Positions 25,811-34,913 of a stretch of 35,047 nt of DNA are shown here, piece by piece. Source of the DNA: Hyphomicrobiaceae bacterium (GTDB lineage Bacteria > Pseudomonadota > Alphaproteobacteria > Rhizobiales > Hyphomicrobiaceae). The stretch lies in assembly GCA_025351355.1 (NCBI GenBank), contig JANXWC010000089.1:1-35047 (forward strand), in the 5' to 3' direction. How positions within the stretch are numbered: the stretch's first letter is position 1; every line of letters starts with the position of its first letter. A program made the position numbers and the translations under genes. The notes beneath the pieces are model-generated. The model was not told the origin of the DNA, searched no databases, and worked only from the letters and a program-made list of their open reading frames with translations.

Positions 25811-26245
25811 ATGGTCGGACACTTTGGTTTTGTGAGGCAACTCGTCGTATGCCTGATGTTGGGCGCCGCGTTGCCCGGTTGCGCCGTCTACATGGCCGCC
25901 AACCAGCCCGATAAAAAAGACCTCGGCGTGCTGAAAGCCGGCACCCCCCGCAACGCCGTCGTCGCCGAACTCGGCGCTCCCATTCAATCCATGGAAAAGG
26001 CGGGCGCAAAGGTCGATCTCTACACCTTCACGCAGGGTTACAGCGGCCTGGAAAAAGGTAGTCGCGCCGTGTTGCATGGCGCCGCCGACGTGCTCACACT
26101 CGGCATCTGGGAAGTCGTCGGCACGCCCATCGAGGGCGTTGCCAACGGCACCAAAGTCTCCGTCGAAGTCACCTACGACAAACAGGATCGTGTCGCCACC
26201 GTCGTCCCCATCCGCGGCCAGGAAGCCTTGGCGGCGGCCCAATAG
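25811..26245 (+). CDS. BamE/SmpA-like lipoprotein
   Basis: The 144-aa product begins with a lipoprotein signal peptide ending AALPGC (Cys24 would be lipidated). The mature part has the small BamE/SmpA-fold pattern LGVLKAGTPRNAVVAELGAPIQSMEKAG...YTFTQGY. A Gly-rich amphipathic segment GADVLTLGIWEVVGTPIEG and a beta C-terminus KVSVEVTYDKQDRVATVVPI follow. It is probably an envelope lipoprotein; no specific role can be assigned, and the true BamE is usually encoded elsewhere. The ATG at 25811 follows a GGGGCGGA. It is divergent from the GGT gene and convergent with the EamA gene. Confidence 0.8.
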   Translation: MVGHFGFVRQLVVCLMLGAALPGCAVYMAANQPDKKDLGVLKAGTPRNAVVAELGAPIQSMEKAGAKVDLYTFTQGYSGLEKGSRAVLHGAADVLTLGIWEVVGTPIEGVANGTKVSVEVTYDKQDRVATVVPIRGQEALAAAQ

Positions 26246-26324
26246 GTATCGCAGATGCGCTTAGCTTCCCTACCCTTGCAGGGGAGGATTGCGGTGTGCG
26301 GGTGGTTCGGAATGTATCGTCCAA

Positions 26325-27230
26325 CTATTTTCGCGTGGCCAGCGCGACACCCGCAATCGTGACCACGATCCCTGCGACCTGCAGCGCTGTCAGCGTCTCA
26401 CCAAACAGCACCCAAGCCTCCACTGCCGCTGCCGCCGGCACCAAATAGATCAGGCTCGCCGACTTCGATACCGCGCCTTCACGGATCAGCCAGAGGTAAA
26501 GCAGGATGGCGCCGAGCGAAATGGCCAGCACCGACCACAACAGCGTCGCCATGCTCGACCACGACACTGCCAGCCGCATCGGCTCTAGGAGATATGCTGC
26601 CAACAGCAGCGCCGGCGCGGCGCCGACGTATTGCAGCATCGCAGTGGTTTTGAGATCACCAGTGGCGATGAACCGCTTCTGGTAGAACGTGCCCAAAGTT
26701 ACCGACAGCATGGCTGCGAGATTGACCAGCAGCGCGAACTGCAGCTTGGCGAGGTCGGCGCCGGCAGCCGCCGCAATGCGCGGCGCCAGCACGATGACGA
26801 TGCCGGCAAAACCGAGCGCAATTCCCGCCCACTGTCGGGCGCTGATGCGTTCGCGGATCAGCAGCGGTGCCAGCATCGCCGTCATGATCGGCTGTGTCGC
26901 GGCGATGACGGCGGAGATACCGGCGGGCACGCCTTGTCCGACCGCCCACCACACACCACCCAAATAGATCGCGTGCAGCAGAATGCCCGAGATGATCGCG
27001 TGCACGACATCGCGCGGCCGGCTCGGCCACTCAGCGCCGGTCACCATCACCAACAATGCAAAAACCGCCCACGCCAGCGCAAAGCGCGCCGCCAGGAAGG
27101 TCAGCGGATCGCTGTCGATGACGGCGGCGCGCGCCGAGATCCAGCCCGTCGACCACAGAAAAACAAACACTACCGGCGCCGCCGCCAGCGCCCATCTGCC
27201 GACCCGCGGCGACGCCAAACGTTCAAGCAT
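26325..27230 (-). CDS. EamA/DMT family transporter
   Basis: The 301-aa product has ten predicted membrane helices in two EamA repeats: VVFVFLWSTGWISARAA opens the first, with ISAVIAATQPIMTAMLAPLLIRERISARQWAGIALGFAGIVIVL closing it. The second ends SASLIYLVPAAAAVEAWVLFGETLTALQVAGIVVTIAGVALA. Family members export amino acids and other metabolites. The ATG at 27230 overlaps the stop of the upstream PLP enzyme, so the two are translationally coupled. This suggests export of a product or substrate of that enzyme, which is an inference only. Confidence 0.9.
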   Translation of the reverse strand: MLERLASPRVGRWALAAAPVVFVFLWSTGWISARAAVIDSDPLTFLAARFALAWAVFALLVMVTGAEWPSRPRDVVHAIISGILLHAIYLGGVWWAVGQGVPAGISAVIAATQPIMTAMLAPLLIRERISARQWAGIALGFAGIVIVLAPRIAAAAGADLAKLQFALLVNLAAMLSVTLGTFYQKRFIATGDLKTTAMLQYVGAAPALLLAAYLLEPMRLAVSWSSMATLLWSVLAISLGAILLYLWLIREGAVSKSASLIYLVPAAAAVEAWVLFGETLTALQVAGIVVTIAGVALATRK

Positions 27231-28377
27231 TGGCACCGAGTGCCTGGCCGAGGTCCGCGATCAGGTCGTCGACATGTTCAAGTCCCACCGACAATCGCAG
27301 CAGATCCGGCGGGCACGGGCTGCCCGCGCCTTCGACCGACGCGCGATGCTCGATCAGGCTCTCGACGCCGCCCAGCGACGTCGCGCGCTTCCAGATCCTG
27401 ACGTGCGCCGCCGTGCGAATGGCGGCCTCGGTGCCCGCCTTGACGCGGATCGACAGCATGCCCGAAAATCCGCCCTGCATCTGCCGCGCGGCGATGGCGT
27501 GTCCGGCGTGCGACTCCAATCCCGGATACAGCACCTCTGCCACGCGCGGATCGGTTGCGAAATGCCGCGCCACTGTCATAGCTGAGCGCGACTGATGCGC
27601 CACCCGCAAGTGCAGCGTCCGCATGCCCCGCATCAGCAGCATCGCTTCGAACGGGCCAATGATTCCGCCGAGCATTTTGCGCATCCGGTCGGCACGCTCG
27701 AAATAAGCATCCTTGCGCGCAAACGTCAGCGTCCCCGCCACCACGTCGGAATGGCCGTTGAGATACTTGGTCGCCGCGTGCATGACCACGTCCGCACCCA
27801 GCAGCAGCGGCTGCGACAGCACCGGCGTCGCCACCGTCGAATCGACGCCGAGCAGCGCGCCGTGCGCATGCGCCAATGCGGCAGCCGCCGCGATGTCGGA
27901 CACTGTCCACAGCGGATTGGCCGGCGTTTCCAGCCAGATCATCTTGGTCCGCCCCGGCTGGATCGCCGCCGTGATGGCCTGCATGTCGGCGCCATCGACG
28001 AACGTGACATCGAGACCGTGCGATTTGGCGTCCTCGCGCAGCCACAGCTTCAGTGCCCAATACATGACTTCCGGGGCGACGATGTGGGCGGGCCGCTCCA
28101 GCGCCAGGAACGCGCAGGTTGCCGCCGTCATGCCAGAGCCGGACAGCAGCGTCGCCGCGCCGCCTTCGAGCCGCGTCACGACCGCCTCGGCCTGCCGCAC
28201 GGTGGCATTGTCGGGACGCCCATAAATAAACCCCTTGCTGTAGCCGTTATCGGGGTCGCGGATATAGGTTGTCGCCATATGCAGCGGCGGCACGATGGCG
28301 CCGGTTTCGGCATCGATGTCGCCGCCGGCTTGGGCGGCAAAGGTTGCGGGATGCACGGGCGGCAGTTTGTCGGTCAT
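27223..28377 (-). CDS. Cys/Met metabolism PLP-dependent enzyme (cystathionine gamma-synthase/lyase family)
   Basis: The 384-aa product is a gamma-family PLP enzyme: GAIVPPLHMATTY, GFIYGRPDNATVRQAEAVVTRLEGG, LLSGSGMTAAT, WLETPANPLWTVSDI, and the PLP lysine K204 in MHAATKYLNGHSDVVAG. SLGGVESLIEHRAS and LRLSVGLEHVDDLIADL are at the C-terminus. The family includes cystathionine gamma-synthase, beta-lyase and methionine gamma-lyase; sequence alone does not separate them here. The motif VDSTVATP replaces the more common VDNTFATP. The ATG at 28377 has GGAA upstream; a long in-frame upstream extension is antisense to the NAT gene and rejected. It lies in an operon with the NAT gene upstream and EamA downstream. 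Confidence 0.9.
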   Translation of the reverse strand: MTDKLPPVHPATFAAQAGGDIDAETGAIVPPLHMATTYIRDPDNGYSKGFIYGRPDNATVRQAEAVVTRLEGGAATLLSGSGMTAATCAFLALERPAHIVAPEVMYWALKLWLREDAKSHGLDVTFVDGADMQAITAAIQPGRTKMIWLETPANPLWTVSDIAAAAALAHAHGALLGVDSTVATPVLSQPLLLGADVVMHAATKYLNGHSDVVAGTLTFARKDAYFERADRMRKMLGGIIGPFEAMLLMRGMRTLHLRVAHQSRSAMTVARHFATDPRVAEVLYPGLESHAGHAIAARQMQGGFSGMLSIRVKAGTEAAIRTAAHVRIWKRATSLGGVESLIEHRASVEGAGSPCPPDLLRLSVGLEHVDDLIADLGQALGANA

Positions 28378-28442
28378 TCCAGGTTCCACGCTCTGTTTGT
28401 TTGCATCATAACAACTGTGATCGACCCTTGCGACAGCCGAAT

Positions 28443-29249
28443 TTAACTCCCCGGCAAGCGCTCGAACACGGCTTCCGTTTCCACCGGCGGCGTAACCGCA
28501 AAGTCTTCGACCAGCGTATCGATGAGTTCCGTCGCATCCGCCAGTATTCGCTGTTCGACACGACCGTTTCCGAAGCGCTTGGTCAGTTTGCGGTTGAACA
28601 GACCGATCCGCACCTCCGGCAGCCGCCGCTCCAGCATCAGGTTGTTGCGAAACAGCGATTGCGGATGCGTCGAGGTATACCAATTGCCGAGCATGTAGTC
28701 CGATGGGTGTTGCGCATCAAGCGTGAACAGGTACGTGTCGGCCCACTCGCCGCCGATCAGCGCCTGCTGCCTGAAGCCGTCACCGGCGCGCACAAGTCGC
28801 AGAGTTTCGGTCGGCGTCGCCTGTTCGATATCGGCCACCAAACGCAACGGCGCGTCGAGGAGGAAGCCGCCGAAACCGACGTCAGAGATATAGGCGTCAC
28901 CGTCGAGATCGACGCGCAACAGCATGTGCGTGCGCGGCCCCATTGGCCGTTCTGGCGGCGCCATCCATACCACGCGCGCCGACAATCCAGTTACGCTGAA
29001 CCCCATCGCCTCCAACGCCGCCCGCAACAGCGCATTCTGCTCGAAGCAATAGCCGCCGCGCCGCTGGCGCAGGAGTTTTTCCGCGACGGCTTCGCGTTCC
29101 AAAGACACCGGGCGCCCAAGCAGCGGATCGAGGTTCTCGAACGGGATGGCGGCGGGATGCAGCGCATGGATCGCACGCAGTGTGGCGAGCGTTGCACTGC
29201 GCGGGCCGGAATAACCGATGCGAGCGCAATAGGCGTCGAGGTCGAACAT
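28443..29249 (-). CDS. Arylamine N-acetyltransferase
   Basis: NAT transfers acetyl groups from acetyl-CoA to arylamines and hydrazines. The 268-aa product has the full catalytic triad: Cys68 in RRGGYCFEQN, His108 in PRTHMLLRV and Asp123 in YISDVGFGG. IPFENLDPLLGRPVSL and the GNWYTSTHPQSLFRNNLML block are also typical. Length fits bacterial NATs. The ATG at 29249 has GGAG 7 nt upstream. It is the first gene of a three-gene leftward group with the PLP enzyme (65 bp later) and EamA. Confidence 0.94.
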   Translation of the reverse strand: MFDLDAYCARIGYSGPRSATLATLRAIHALHPAAIPFENLDPLLGRPVSLEREAVAEKLLRQRRGGYCFEQNALLRAALEAMGFSVTGLSARVVWMAPPERPMGPRTHMLLRVDLDGDAYISDVGFGGFLLDAPLRLVADIEQATPTETLRLVRAGDGFRQQALIGGEWADTYLFTLDAQHPSDYMLGNWYTSTHPQSLFRNNLMLERRLPEVRIGLFNRKLTKRFGNGRVEQRILADATELIDTLVEDFAVTPPVETEAVFERLPGS

Positions 29250-29584
29250 GCGGTGGCTCCTACCGGTTGGCGATCGCGCATAGCGCTCGCGCGGTCGGGA
29301 GGCAACAAAATATGTTGTCAACTCGCGTGTCCGCTAGTCGTCGCGGAAGCGCCGCGACAACTCCCTTGCGCAGAGTTGCCTTCCGGTCTCAAGATGACCG
29401 CCTGCGCAACGCAGATGCGTTTGGCTTGCCGCAGTTGACCGAGCAGGGAGCGAAACGTTTGCGACGGTGATTTGGAATATCGACGTAACGGCGGTTTCGT
29501 TTCGGATCACGCTGGGATCGCCGTCGCATTGCTGACAGCCGCTCGAGTAAACAATCGATCCATTATTAATCCGTGAGAGGTGAG
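29250..29584. other. Divergent spacer NAT / small secreted protein
   Basis: 335 bp with no supported gene. It has a perfect 7-bp hairpin GTCGCGG-AAGCG-CCGCGAC (29340-29358), a CAACA-AAATA-TGTTG inverted repeat (29303-29317), and a perfect minus-strand -35 TTGACA (29316-29321) that lacks a clear -10 at normal spacing. Short frames around 29375-29470 do not look like proteins. Confidence 0.45.
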
Positions 29585-29956
29585 ATGCGAATCTTGAGGA
29601 CGCTCAGAAATGCTTTTTTCGTGGCAGTTGGCGTGGTGAGCCCCGCAATAGCGGGAGCCGACGAGTTGGCCGGCCCGTGGATCGTTCGCTGGGAGAACAG
29701 CCCCAAGAATGAAAATACAATATCTTTAGTCGTTGCTGCGGGGCGCCTGTCCGGAACGTATACCAATGATGACAAGATGACTTGTGCAGTGACGGGGAAC
29801 GTTGATGAGGGGACGCGGGAAATGGCACTTTCAATTATCTGTCTGAAATGGGACATCCGAATGCAGGGACGCGCATCAGCCTCTTGGAACCGCGTGTCCG
29901 GCGATTACCAGGCATACGTCAACACCAAAGGAATATTCTCCATGCGAAAGAACTGA
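29585..29956 (+). CDS. Small secreted protein, unknown function
   Basis: The 123-aa product has a signal peptide (RTLRNAFFVAVGVVSPAIA, cleavage before GADELAGPW). The mature domain has alternating beta-type segments: GPWIVRWENSPKNENTISLVVAAGRLSGTY, DDKMTCAVTGNVDEG, EMALSIICLKWDIRMQGRAS, and VSGDYQAYV. Two Cys could form a disulfide. The pattern 'G.W...W......I.L...G.L.GTY' recalls small calycin-like beta barrels, but I do not recognise the family. GAGGTGAG lies immediately before the ATG. It is read towards the SDR gene and ends 87 bp before it. Confidence 0.7.
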   Translation: MRILRTLRNAFFVAVGVVSPAIAGADELAGPWIVRWENSPKNENTISLVVAAGRLSGTYTNDDKMTCAVTGNVDEGTREMALSIICLKWDIRMQGRASASWNRVSGDYQAYVNTKGIFSMRKN

Positions 29957-30043
29957 CGCATCACCTGACGCTTTCCTACGGCGACTGCATCTTCATGAAA
30001 CCGCCGCGCGTAATTGCGCTTCCAGAAAGCCACCGCACCTCTC

Positions 30044-30871
30044 ATGATCTCGCGCACCATTCTCATATCCGGTTGTTCGTCCGGCATCGGCCTCACTGCC
30101 GCCACCACGCTCAAGGCACGGGGGTGGCGGGTGCTGGCCACGGCGCGCAAGCCGGCGGATCTGGAGCGGCTCGAAAAAACGCACGGCATCGAAGCGGTGG
30201 AAATGGAACTCTCCGACATCGCCTCGATCAACCGCTGCGCCGACATTGTGCTGGCGAAGACCGGCGGCAAGCTCGATGCGCTCTACAACAACGCCGCGTA
30301 TGGCTTGGTCGGCGCCATGGAAGACACGTCGGGCGAGGTGCTGCGCAAGCATCTTGATGTCAACGTCATCGGCACGCACGAGTTGACGCGGCGCGTGGTG
30401 CCGGTGATGCGTGCGCAGGGGCATGGCCGCATCGTGACGTGCTCGTCGGTATTGGGATTGGTGAGCGGGCCCTTTCGCGGCGCCTACTGCGCATCGAAAT
30501 TCGCGGTGGAAGCGATGACGGACGCGCTGCGTTATGAACTCAGCGGTAGCGGCATTTCGGTTTCGCTGCTGGAGCCGGGGCCCATCAAGACGCAGTTCCT
30601 GCCGAGCACGCTGGCGCATTTCAAGACCACGATCGACATGGCCCACTCGCCGCACAAGGCGGCGTACGAAAAGCGTCTGGCCGCGATGGCCGAGGACAGC
30701 TCGAGTTTCCTGAAGCTCGGGCCGGAAGCGGTGGTGAAAAGTCTTGTGCATGCGCTCGAAAGCCCGCGTCCCAAAGTACGCTACCGCATCTCACCGCATA
30801 CCTATGCCATCGCCACGCTGCGCCGCGTGCTGCCGGGACGGATGTTGGATATGCTGCTGGCGCGCAGCTGA
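30044..30871 (+). CDS. Short-chain dehydrogenase/reductase (SDR) family oxidoreductase
   Basis: The 275-aa product is a classical SDR with the NAD(P)-binding SGCSSGIG (TGxxxGxG type) near residue 9 and basic residues after beta-2 (RVLATARKPADLERL), favouring NADP. It also has NNAAYG, the catalytic Ser in VTCSSVLGLVSGP, and YCASK as YxxxK. The extended C-terminus with RYRISPHTYAIATLRRVLPGRMLDMLL resembles retinol/17-beta-HSD-like SDRs that act on lipophilic substrates. The start is ATG 30044; no good ribosome site is visible. Substrate unknown. Confidence 0.9.
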   Translation: MISRTILISGCSSGIGLTAATTLKARGWRVLATARKPADLERLEKTHGIEAVEMELSDIASINRCADIVLAKTGGKLDALYNNAAYGLVGAMEDTSGEVLRKHLDVNVIGTHELTRRVVPVMRAQGHGRIVTCSSVLGLVSGPFRGAYCASKFAVEAMTDALRYELSGSGISVSLLEPGPIKTQFLPSTLAHFKTTIDMAHSPHKAAYEKRLAAMAEDSSSFLKLGPEAVVKSLVHALESPRPKVRYRISPHTYAIATLRRVLPGRMLDMLLARS

Positions 30872-31036
30872 ATAATTGGCGGCTTGACTCGTTGCGGCCT
30901 TCGCGCCGAGTATTGTATGGTGGAGCTGGTTTGTTGTTATTTGCCAATAGAGTGATTGACCAGCCTCAGCATTTTGTGAACCAGCCTAACAATGAATTCC
31001 GGCTGCATCTTTCATCGAACAGAGAAGGGATTTACC

Positions 31037-31165
31037 GTGAAGCAAATTCTTATTTCTTTGGTTGCACTCGGCATCGTCGCCGCGGCCATCACGCCGGCAA
31101 GCGCAGCCGGACAATCGTCACCTTTCTGCGCCAACGGAAAGCTGAAGGCCAATAAGTGCAAGTAA
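31037..31165 (+). CDS. 42-aa secreted peptide with two cysteines
   Basis: A GTG at 31037, preceded by AAGGGA at 7 nt, opens a 42-codon frame. The first part is a textbook signal peptide (KQILISLVALGIVAAAITPASA, cleavage before AGQSS). The mature peptide of about 19 residues, AGQSSPFCANGKLKANKCK, is basic and has two Cys that could form a disulfide. It ends in TAA. The region otherwise has no gene. Function unknown. Similar tiny exported basic peptides are common and poorly annotated in alphaproteobacteria. Confidence 0.65.
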   Translation: MKQILISLVALGIVAAAITPASAAGQSSPFCANGKLKANKCK

Positions 31166-31344
31166 CGATTGCGGCCGTGGTTTACTGAGGCAAGGTCATT
31201 TGCCTGCAGCTTCCGGTCATGTGAGCGCCGGATGCTGGGAAATTTATCCGCGATAGGGCTTGCGCGGCGTGCCGGAAGCGGTTTCGATGCGGGTTGACTG
31301 GTGCGTCCCGCCGACGCGCCTGAACAAATGCGGAGCCGCGACCG

Positions 31345-32448
31345 ATGCCACAAACCCCAACGCCAACTCAGGCACCCTCGCGCGACGATATTTTCTCTGG
31401 CGTCAAACCGGTGGAGGAGCGTCACAAGCTCGATGAGGTCAAACTGGCCGCGTGGCTGGATGCCAATGTCGCCGGCTATGAAGGCCCGCTGGAAGTTTTC
31501 CAGTTCAAAGGCGGCCAATCCAATCCGACCTATCGGCTGGATACGCCAGCGAAACGCTACGTGCTGAGGCGCAAGCCGTTCGGCAAACTGCTGCCTTCCG
31601 CGCACGCGATGGACCGCGAATTTCGGGTCATTTCAGCATTGCACAAGGCTGGTTTCCCGGCCCCTAAAACTTATGGGTTGTGCACCGATGACGGTGTCAT
31701 CGGTGCGATGTTCTACGTGATGGAAATGGTGGCCGGGCGGATCTTCTGGGACCCGACGCTGCCGACGCTGGCTCCCGCCGAGCGGCGCGCCCTCTACGAA
31801 GCCGAGGTGGCGACGCTGGCGCAACTGCACAACTACGACCCGGCCAGCATCGGCCTCGGCGACTACGGCAAGCCCGGCAATTATTTTGCGCGCCAGGTCG
31901 AGCGCTGGTCACGCCAATACCGCGCATCGGAGACCGAGAAAATCGAGGCGATGGAGCGGCTGATGGAGTTCCTGCCGCGCACGGTGCCGGCGCAGGAACG
32001 TATTTCGGTGGTGCATGGCGACTACCGCATGGACAACATGATCTTCGATGCGCGGGAGCCGAAAGTTATCGCCGTGCTCGACTGGGAATTGTCGACGCTG
32101 GGCGATCCGCTGGCGGATTTTTCATATTTCCTGATGGGCTGGCTGATGCCACCGGCGACGCAGGGCGCAGGCTCCAGCGGACTTGCCGGCGTCAACCTCA
32201 AGGAGATGGGCATTCCGACCATGGAGGAGGCCACCACGCTCTATTGCAAGCTGACCAACCGCGAAGGCATACCCGATCTCGATTGGTACAGCGCGTTCAA
32301 CATGTTCCGACTGACAGCCATTTTACAGGGGATCGCCGGTCGCGTGCGCGACGGCACGGCGGCGAGTACGCAGGCCACCGAAACGATCAAGCGGATCGGC
32401 TCACTGTCGGACGCCGCACTGCATTTCGCAATCAAGGCGGGGGCGTGA
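31345..32448 (+). CDS. Phosphotransferase family protein (APH/ACAD10-like)
   Basis: The 367-aa product has the aminoglycoside-phosphotransferase kinase fold: nucleotide-binding FKGGQSNPTYRLDTPAKRYVLRRKP, the catalytic loop VVHGDYRMDNMIF near 222-234, and the Mg-binding VLDWELSTLGDPLADFSY near 245-262. This subgroup is homologous to the kinase domain of ACAD10/11 and often occurs near acyl-CoA dehydrogenases. It is thought to phosphorylate hydroxyacyl-CoA-type substrates. No acyl-CoA dehydrogenase is adjacent here, and it is not expected to give antibiotic resistance. The ATG at 31345 has GGAG about 9 nt upstream. Confidence 0.88.
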   Translation: MPQTPTPTQAPSRDDIFSGVKPVEERHKLDEVKLAAWLDANVAGYEGPLEVFQFKGGQSNPTYRLDTPAKRYVLRRKPFGKLLPSAHAMDREFRVISALHKAGFPAPKTYGLCTDDGVIGAMFYVMEMVAGRIFWDPTLPTLAPAERRALYEAEVATLAQLHNYDPASIGLGDYGKPGNYFARQVERWSRQYRASETEKIEAMERLMEFLPRTVPAQERISVVHGDYRMDNMIFDAREPKVIAVLDWELSTLGDPLADFSYFLMGWLMPPATQGAGSSGLAGVNLKEMGIPTMEEATTLYCKLTNREGIPDLDWYSAFNMFRLTAILQGIAGRVRDGTAASTQATETIKRIGSLSDAALHFAIKAGA

Positions 32449-32451
32449 GGA

Positions 32452-33066
32452 TTACCGGTCAGCCAAAGCCGCTTTGACCAGTGTTTGCGAGGCGGCGTCG
32501 TCCCATTCGGCGGGGCCGATGAGGCGACCGATTTCGCGGCCTTGACGGTCGATGAGCAGCGTCGTGGGCAGGCCGATGGCCTTGAAGTCGTTGGCGAGCT
32601 TGGCGGTCGGGTCGACGTAAAGCTTTAGCTTGCCGACGCCGATACTGTCCAGGAACTTGCGCGCGCCGGCAGCGCCGGAGCGATCAATACTGAGCGCTAC
32701 AACCTCGAAGTCGTCGGCGCCGATTGCCGACTGCAGCCGCTCCAACGCCGGCATCTCCTTGCGGCAGGGAATACACCACGTCGCCCACAGGTTGAGCAGC
32801 ACGACTTTGCCGCGGAAGTTCTCCAGCGTCAGCGGCTGGCCGTCGCCATTCTGGAAAGCCACGTTGGGCAATGGCTCGGGTGATGGCTTGCGGACGAACG
32901 TCGACAACGGAGCGCCGCCCGGTGTGGTTTCCGTGGCACCGGTGGTGATCGGCGACGACGGGGCATTGCCGGGTCGTGGCTTCGTCACGTATATCGCGGC
33001 AGCACCGACAACGAACGCAAACACGGCCAATGGCGTCCCGCGCCGAAATAGGTAGTGCCTGCTCAT
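32452..33066 (-). CDS. tlpA: TlpA family thiol:disulfide oxidoreductase, membrane-anchored
   Basis: The 204-aa product has one N-terminal membrane anchor ([16 protein letters not shown], about 12-27), a Pro/Thr-rich linker, and a periplasmic thioredoxin domain. The redox motif is WCIPC (Cys98 and Cys101) in [22 protein letters not shown], and the cis-Pro is in [12 protein letters not shown]. TlpA reduces thiols of proteins such as cytochrome oxidase copper sites. The ATG at 33066 has GGAGAG 6 nt upstream; a GTG at 33069 is possible. It is divergent from argH over 39 bp and ends 3 bp from the convergent phosphotransferase gene. Confidence 0.9.
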   Translation of the reverse strand: MSRHYLFRRGTPLAVFAFVVGAAAIYVTKPRPGNAPSSPITTGATETTPGGAPLSTFVRKPSPEPLPNVAFQNGDGQPLTLENFRGKVVLLNLWATWCIPCRKEMPALERLQSAIGADDFEVVALSIDRSGAAGARKFLDSIGVGKLKLYVDPTAKLANDFKAIGLPTTLLIDRQGREIGRLIGPAEWDDAASQTLVKAALADR

Positions 33067-33105
33067 CACAATCTCTCCAGCAATTTCCAGCGCATTCGAG
33101 GCCCA

Positions 33106-34515
33106 ATGACCGACAAATCCGCCAACAAGATGTGGGGTGGCCGCTTCGCGGTGTCAAACGATGATCTGATGGTGGCCATCAATGCCTCGATCGGCTTCGA
33201 CAAGGCCATGGCGCCGCAGGATATCCGTGGGTCAAAGGCACACGCCGACATGCTGGCCAAGCAGGGCATCATCAGCAAGGCCGACGGCAAGGAAATCCAG
33301 CGCGGGTTGGATACCGTGCTGGCCGAGATCGAGAGCGGCAAATTCGAGTTCAAGCTGACGCTGGAAGACATTCATATGAATGTCGAGAGCCGATTGTCCG
33401 AGTTGATCGGGCCGGCGTCCGGCCGCTTGCACACCGCGCGTTCCCGCAACGACCAGGTAGCGCTGGATTTCCGCATGTACGTGCGGGACGCCATTGATGC
33501 GATCGATGGTGCGCTGCTGAAGCTGATGGGGGCGCTCGCCAGTAAGGCCGAGGCGCACGCCGACGTCATCATGCCCGGATTCACGCACCTGCAGCCGGCG
33601 CAACCGGTGACGTTCGGGCATCATCTGCTGGCCTATGTGGAAATGCTGGCGCGCGATCGCGGCCGTTTTCTCGATGCCCGCGTACGCATGAACGAGTGTC
33701 CGCTGGGGGCTGCGGCGCTCGCCGGCACCTCATTCCCCATCGATCGGCACATGACCGCCGAAGCGCTCGGCTTCGAGCGGCCGACAGCGAATTCATTAGA
33801 CTCCGTCGCAGACCGTGATTTCGCACTCGAAACCCTGGCTGCCATGTCGATTACGGCCATGCACCTGTCACGGCTGTCGGAAGAGATTGTCATCTGGATG
33901 ACGCCGCAGTTCGGTTTTATCTACTTATCCGATCGCTGGACCACCGGGTCATCGATCATGCCGCAGAAGCGCAATCCGGATGCGGCGGAGTTGTGTCGCG
34001 CCAAGGTCGGTCGCATCGCTGGCGCCTTCCAGGGACTGCTGATGGTCATGAAGGGGTTGCCGCTGACCTATTCGAAGGACATGCAGGAAGACAAGGAAAC
34101 CACCTTCGACGCGATCCACAACTTCAATGTGGCCTTGGCGGCCATGACGGGGATGATTGGTGATCTTGAGCCGGTGCCCGAGGCCATGCACGCCGCCGCC
34201 GGGCGCGGCTTTTCCACAGCGACGGATCTCGCCGACTGGCTGGTGCGGGAGCTGAAAATGCCGTTCCGCGAAGCGCACCATGTAACGGGATCGATCGTCA
34301 AACGGGCGGAGACACTGGGGGTGGGCCTGGAAAACCTGCCATTGGCGGATATGCAAGCCATTGAGCCGCGCATCACCAAGGCGGTGTTCGGCGTGCTGAG
34401 CGTGGAGAAATCCGTGGCCAGCCGGGTCAGCTATGGGGGAACTGCGCCACAGAATGTGCGCAAAATGGCGCGAAGCTGGTTGAAGCGACTGGAAAAGGCC
34501 GGCAGGACCGGCTAG
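33106..34515 (+). CDS. argH: Argininosuccinate lyase
   Basis: ArgH splits argininosuccinate into arginine and fumarate, the last step of arginine synthesis. The 469-aa product opens NKMWGGRFA, has [35 protein letters not shown], the catalytic [17 protein letters not shown] region, and the superfamily signature [12 protein letters not shown] at about 281-292. The ATG at 33106 is preceded by GAGG at 4 nt and matches the family start; an upstream in-frame extension is not supported. lptM follows after about 120 bp in the order argH-lptM, as in many alphaproteobacteria, where lysA normally comes next. Confidence 0.96.
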   Translation: MTDKSANKMWGGRFAVSNDDLMVAINASIGFDKAMAPQDIRGSKAHADMLAKQGIISKADGKEIQRGLDTVLAEIESGKFEFKLTLEDIHMNVESRLSELIGPASGRLHTARSRNDQVALDFRMYVRDAIDAIDGALLKLMGALASKAEAHADVIMPGFTHLQPAQPVTFGHHLLAYVEMLARDRGRFLDARVRMNECPLGAAALAGTSFPIDRHMTAEALGFERPTANSLDSVADRDFALETLAAMSITAMHLSRLSEEIVIWMTPQFGFIYLSDRWTTGSSIMPQKRNPDAAELCRAKVGRIAGAFQGLLMVMKGLPLTYSKDMQEDKETTFDAIHNFNVALAAMTGMIGDLEPVPEAMHAAAGRGFSTATDLADWLVRELKMPFREAHHVTGSIVKRAETLGVGLENLPLADMQAIEPRITKAVFGVLSVEKSVASRVSYGGTAPQNVRKMARSWLKRLEKAGRTG

Positions 34516-34633
34516 GGAAGAAGGCAGGGGTGGCTTGGGGACCGTCAAAAGGCGATTTGCCATGCCATTCGGACCTCGCAGCGGGTTGCGACCAGTTGCC
34601 GAGGTAAGCAGTCCTACAAGCCAAGGTGGCAGC

Positions 34634-34846
34634 GTGTTGAGCCGAGCCAAAACAGCCCTGATCATCCTGGCCGCCACGGGCGCGCTCGTCGGCTGCGGCG
34701 TGCGCGGTGCGCTTGAGAGGCCGTCCGCGTCGGTCGATGGGCCCGCTCCGACCACGACGGCTGATGCCGACAGCGGCCAAGGAAAAAAAGCCAGCGACAC
34801 GCCCAAGCCCCACAAGAGCTTCATCCTCGACGGGTTGTTGGAGTAG
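34634..34846 (+). CDS. lptM: LptM-like small lipoprotein
   Basis: From a GTG at 34634 (AAGGTGG upstream) the product has 70 aa. A short signal peptide SRAKTALIILAATGALVGC ends in a lipobox, and the mature protein starts CGVRGALERP, matching the LptM (YifL) motif CGxxGxLxxP. The rest is a low-complexity Pro/Thr/Ala tail ending KSFILDGLLE. LptM assists maturation of the LptDE translocon in E. coli; the role in alphaproteobacteria is by homology. Position after argH is the conserved one. lysA would be expected to the right of the window. Confidence 0.85.
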   Translation: MLSRAKTALIILAATGALVGCGVRGALERPSASVDGPAPTTTADADSGQGKKASDTPKPHKSFILDGLLE

Positions 34847-34913
34847 GTGCGCCCTTGCGAGAGACGCAAAAACAACAGACTCGTACTCTGCCTACGGATC
34901 TTCTCCAAAACTC

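Noticed and set aside
28378-28442. SAM riboswitch before the cystathionine-type gene
   Set aside because: Only 65 bp separate it from the NAT stop, and I could not find the SAM-II pseudoknot pattern there.
29375-29470. Short gene in the NAT spacer
   Set aside because: Frames are short with no ribosome site or recognisable motif; they cannot be separated from chance.
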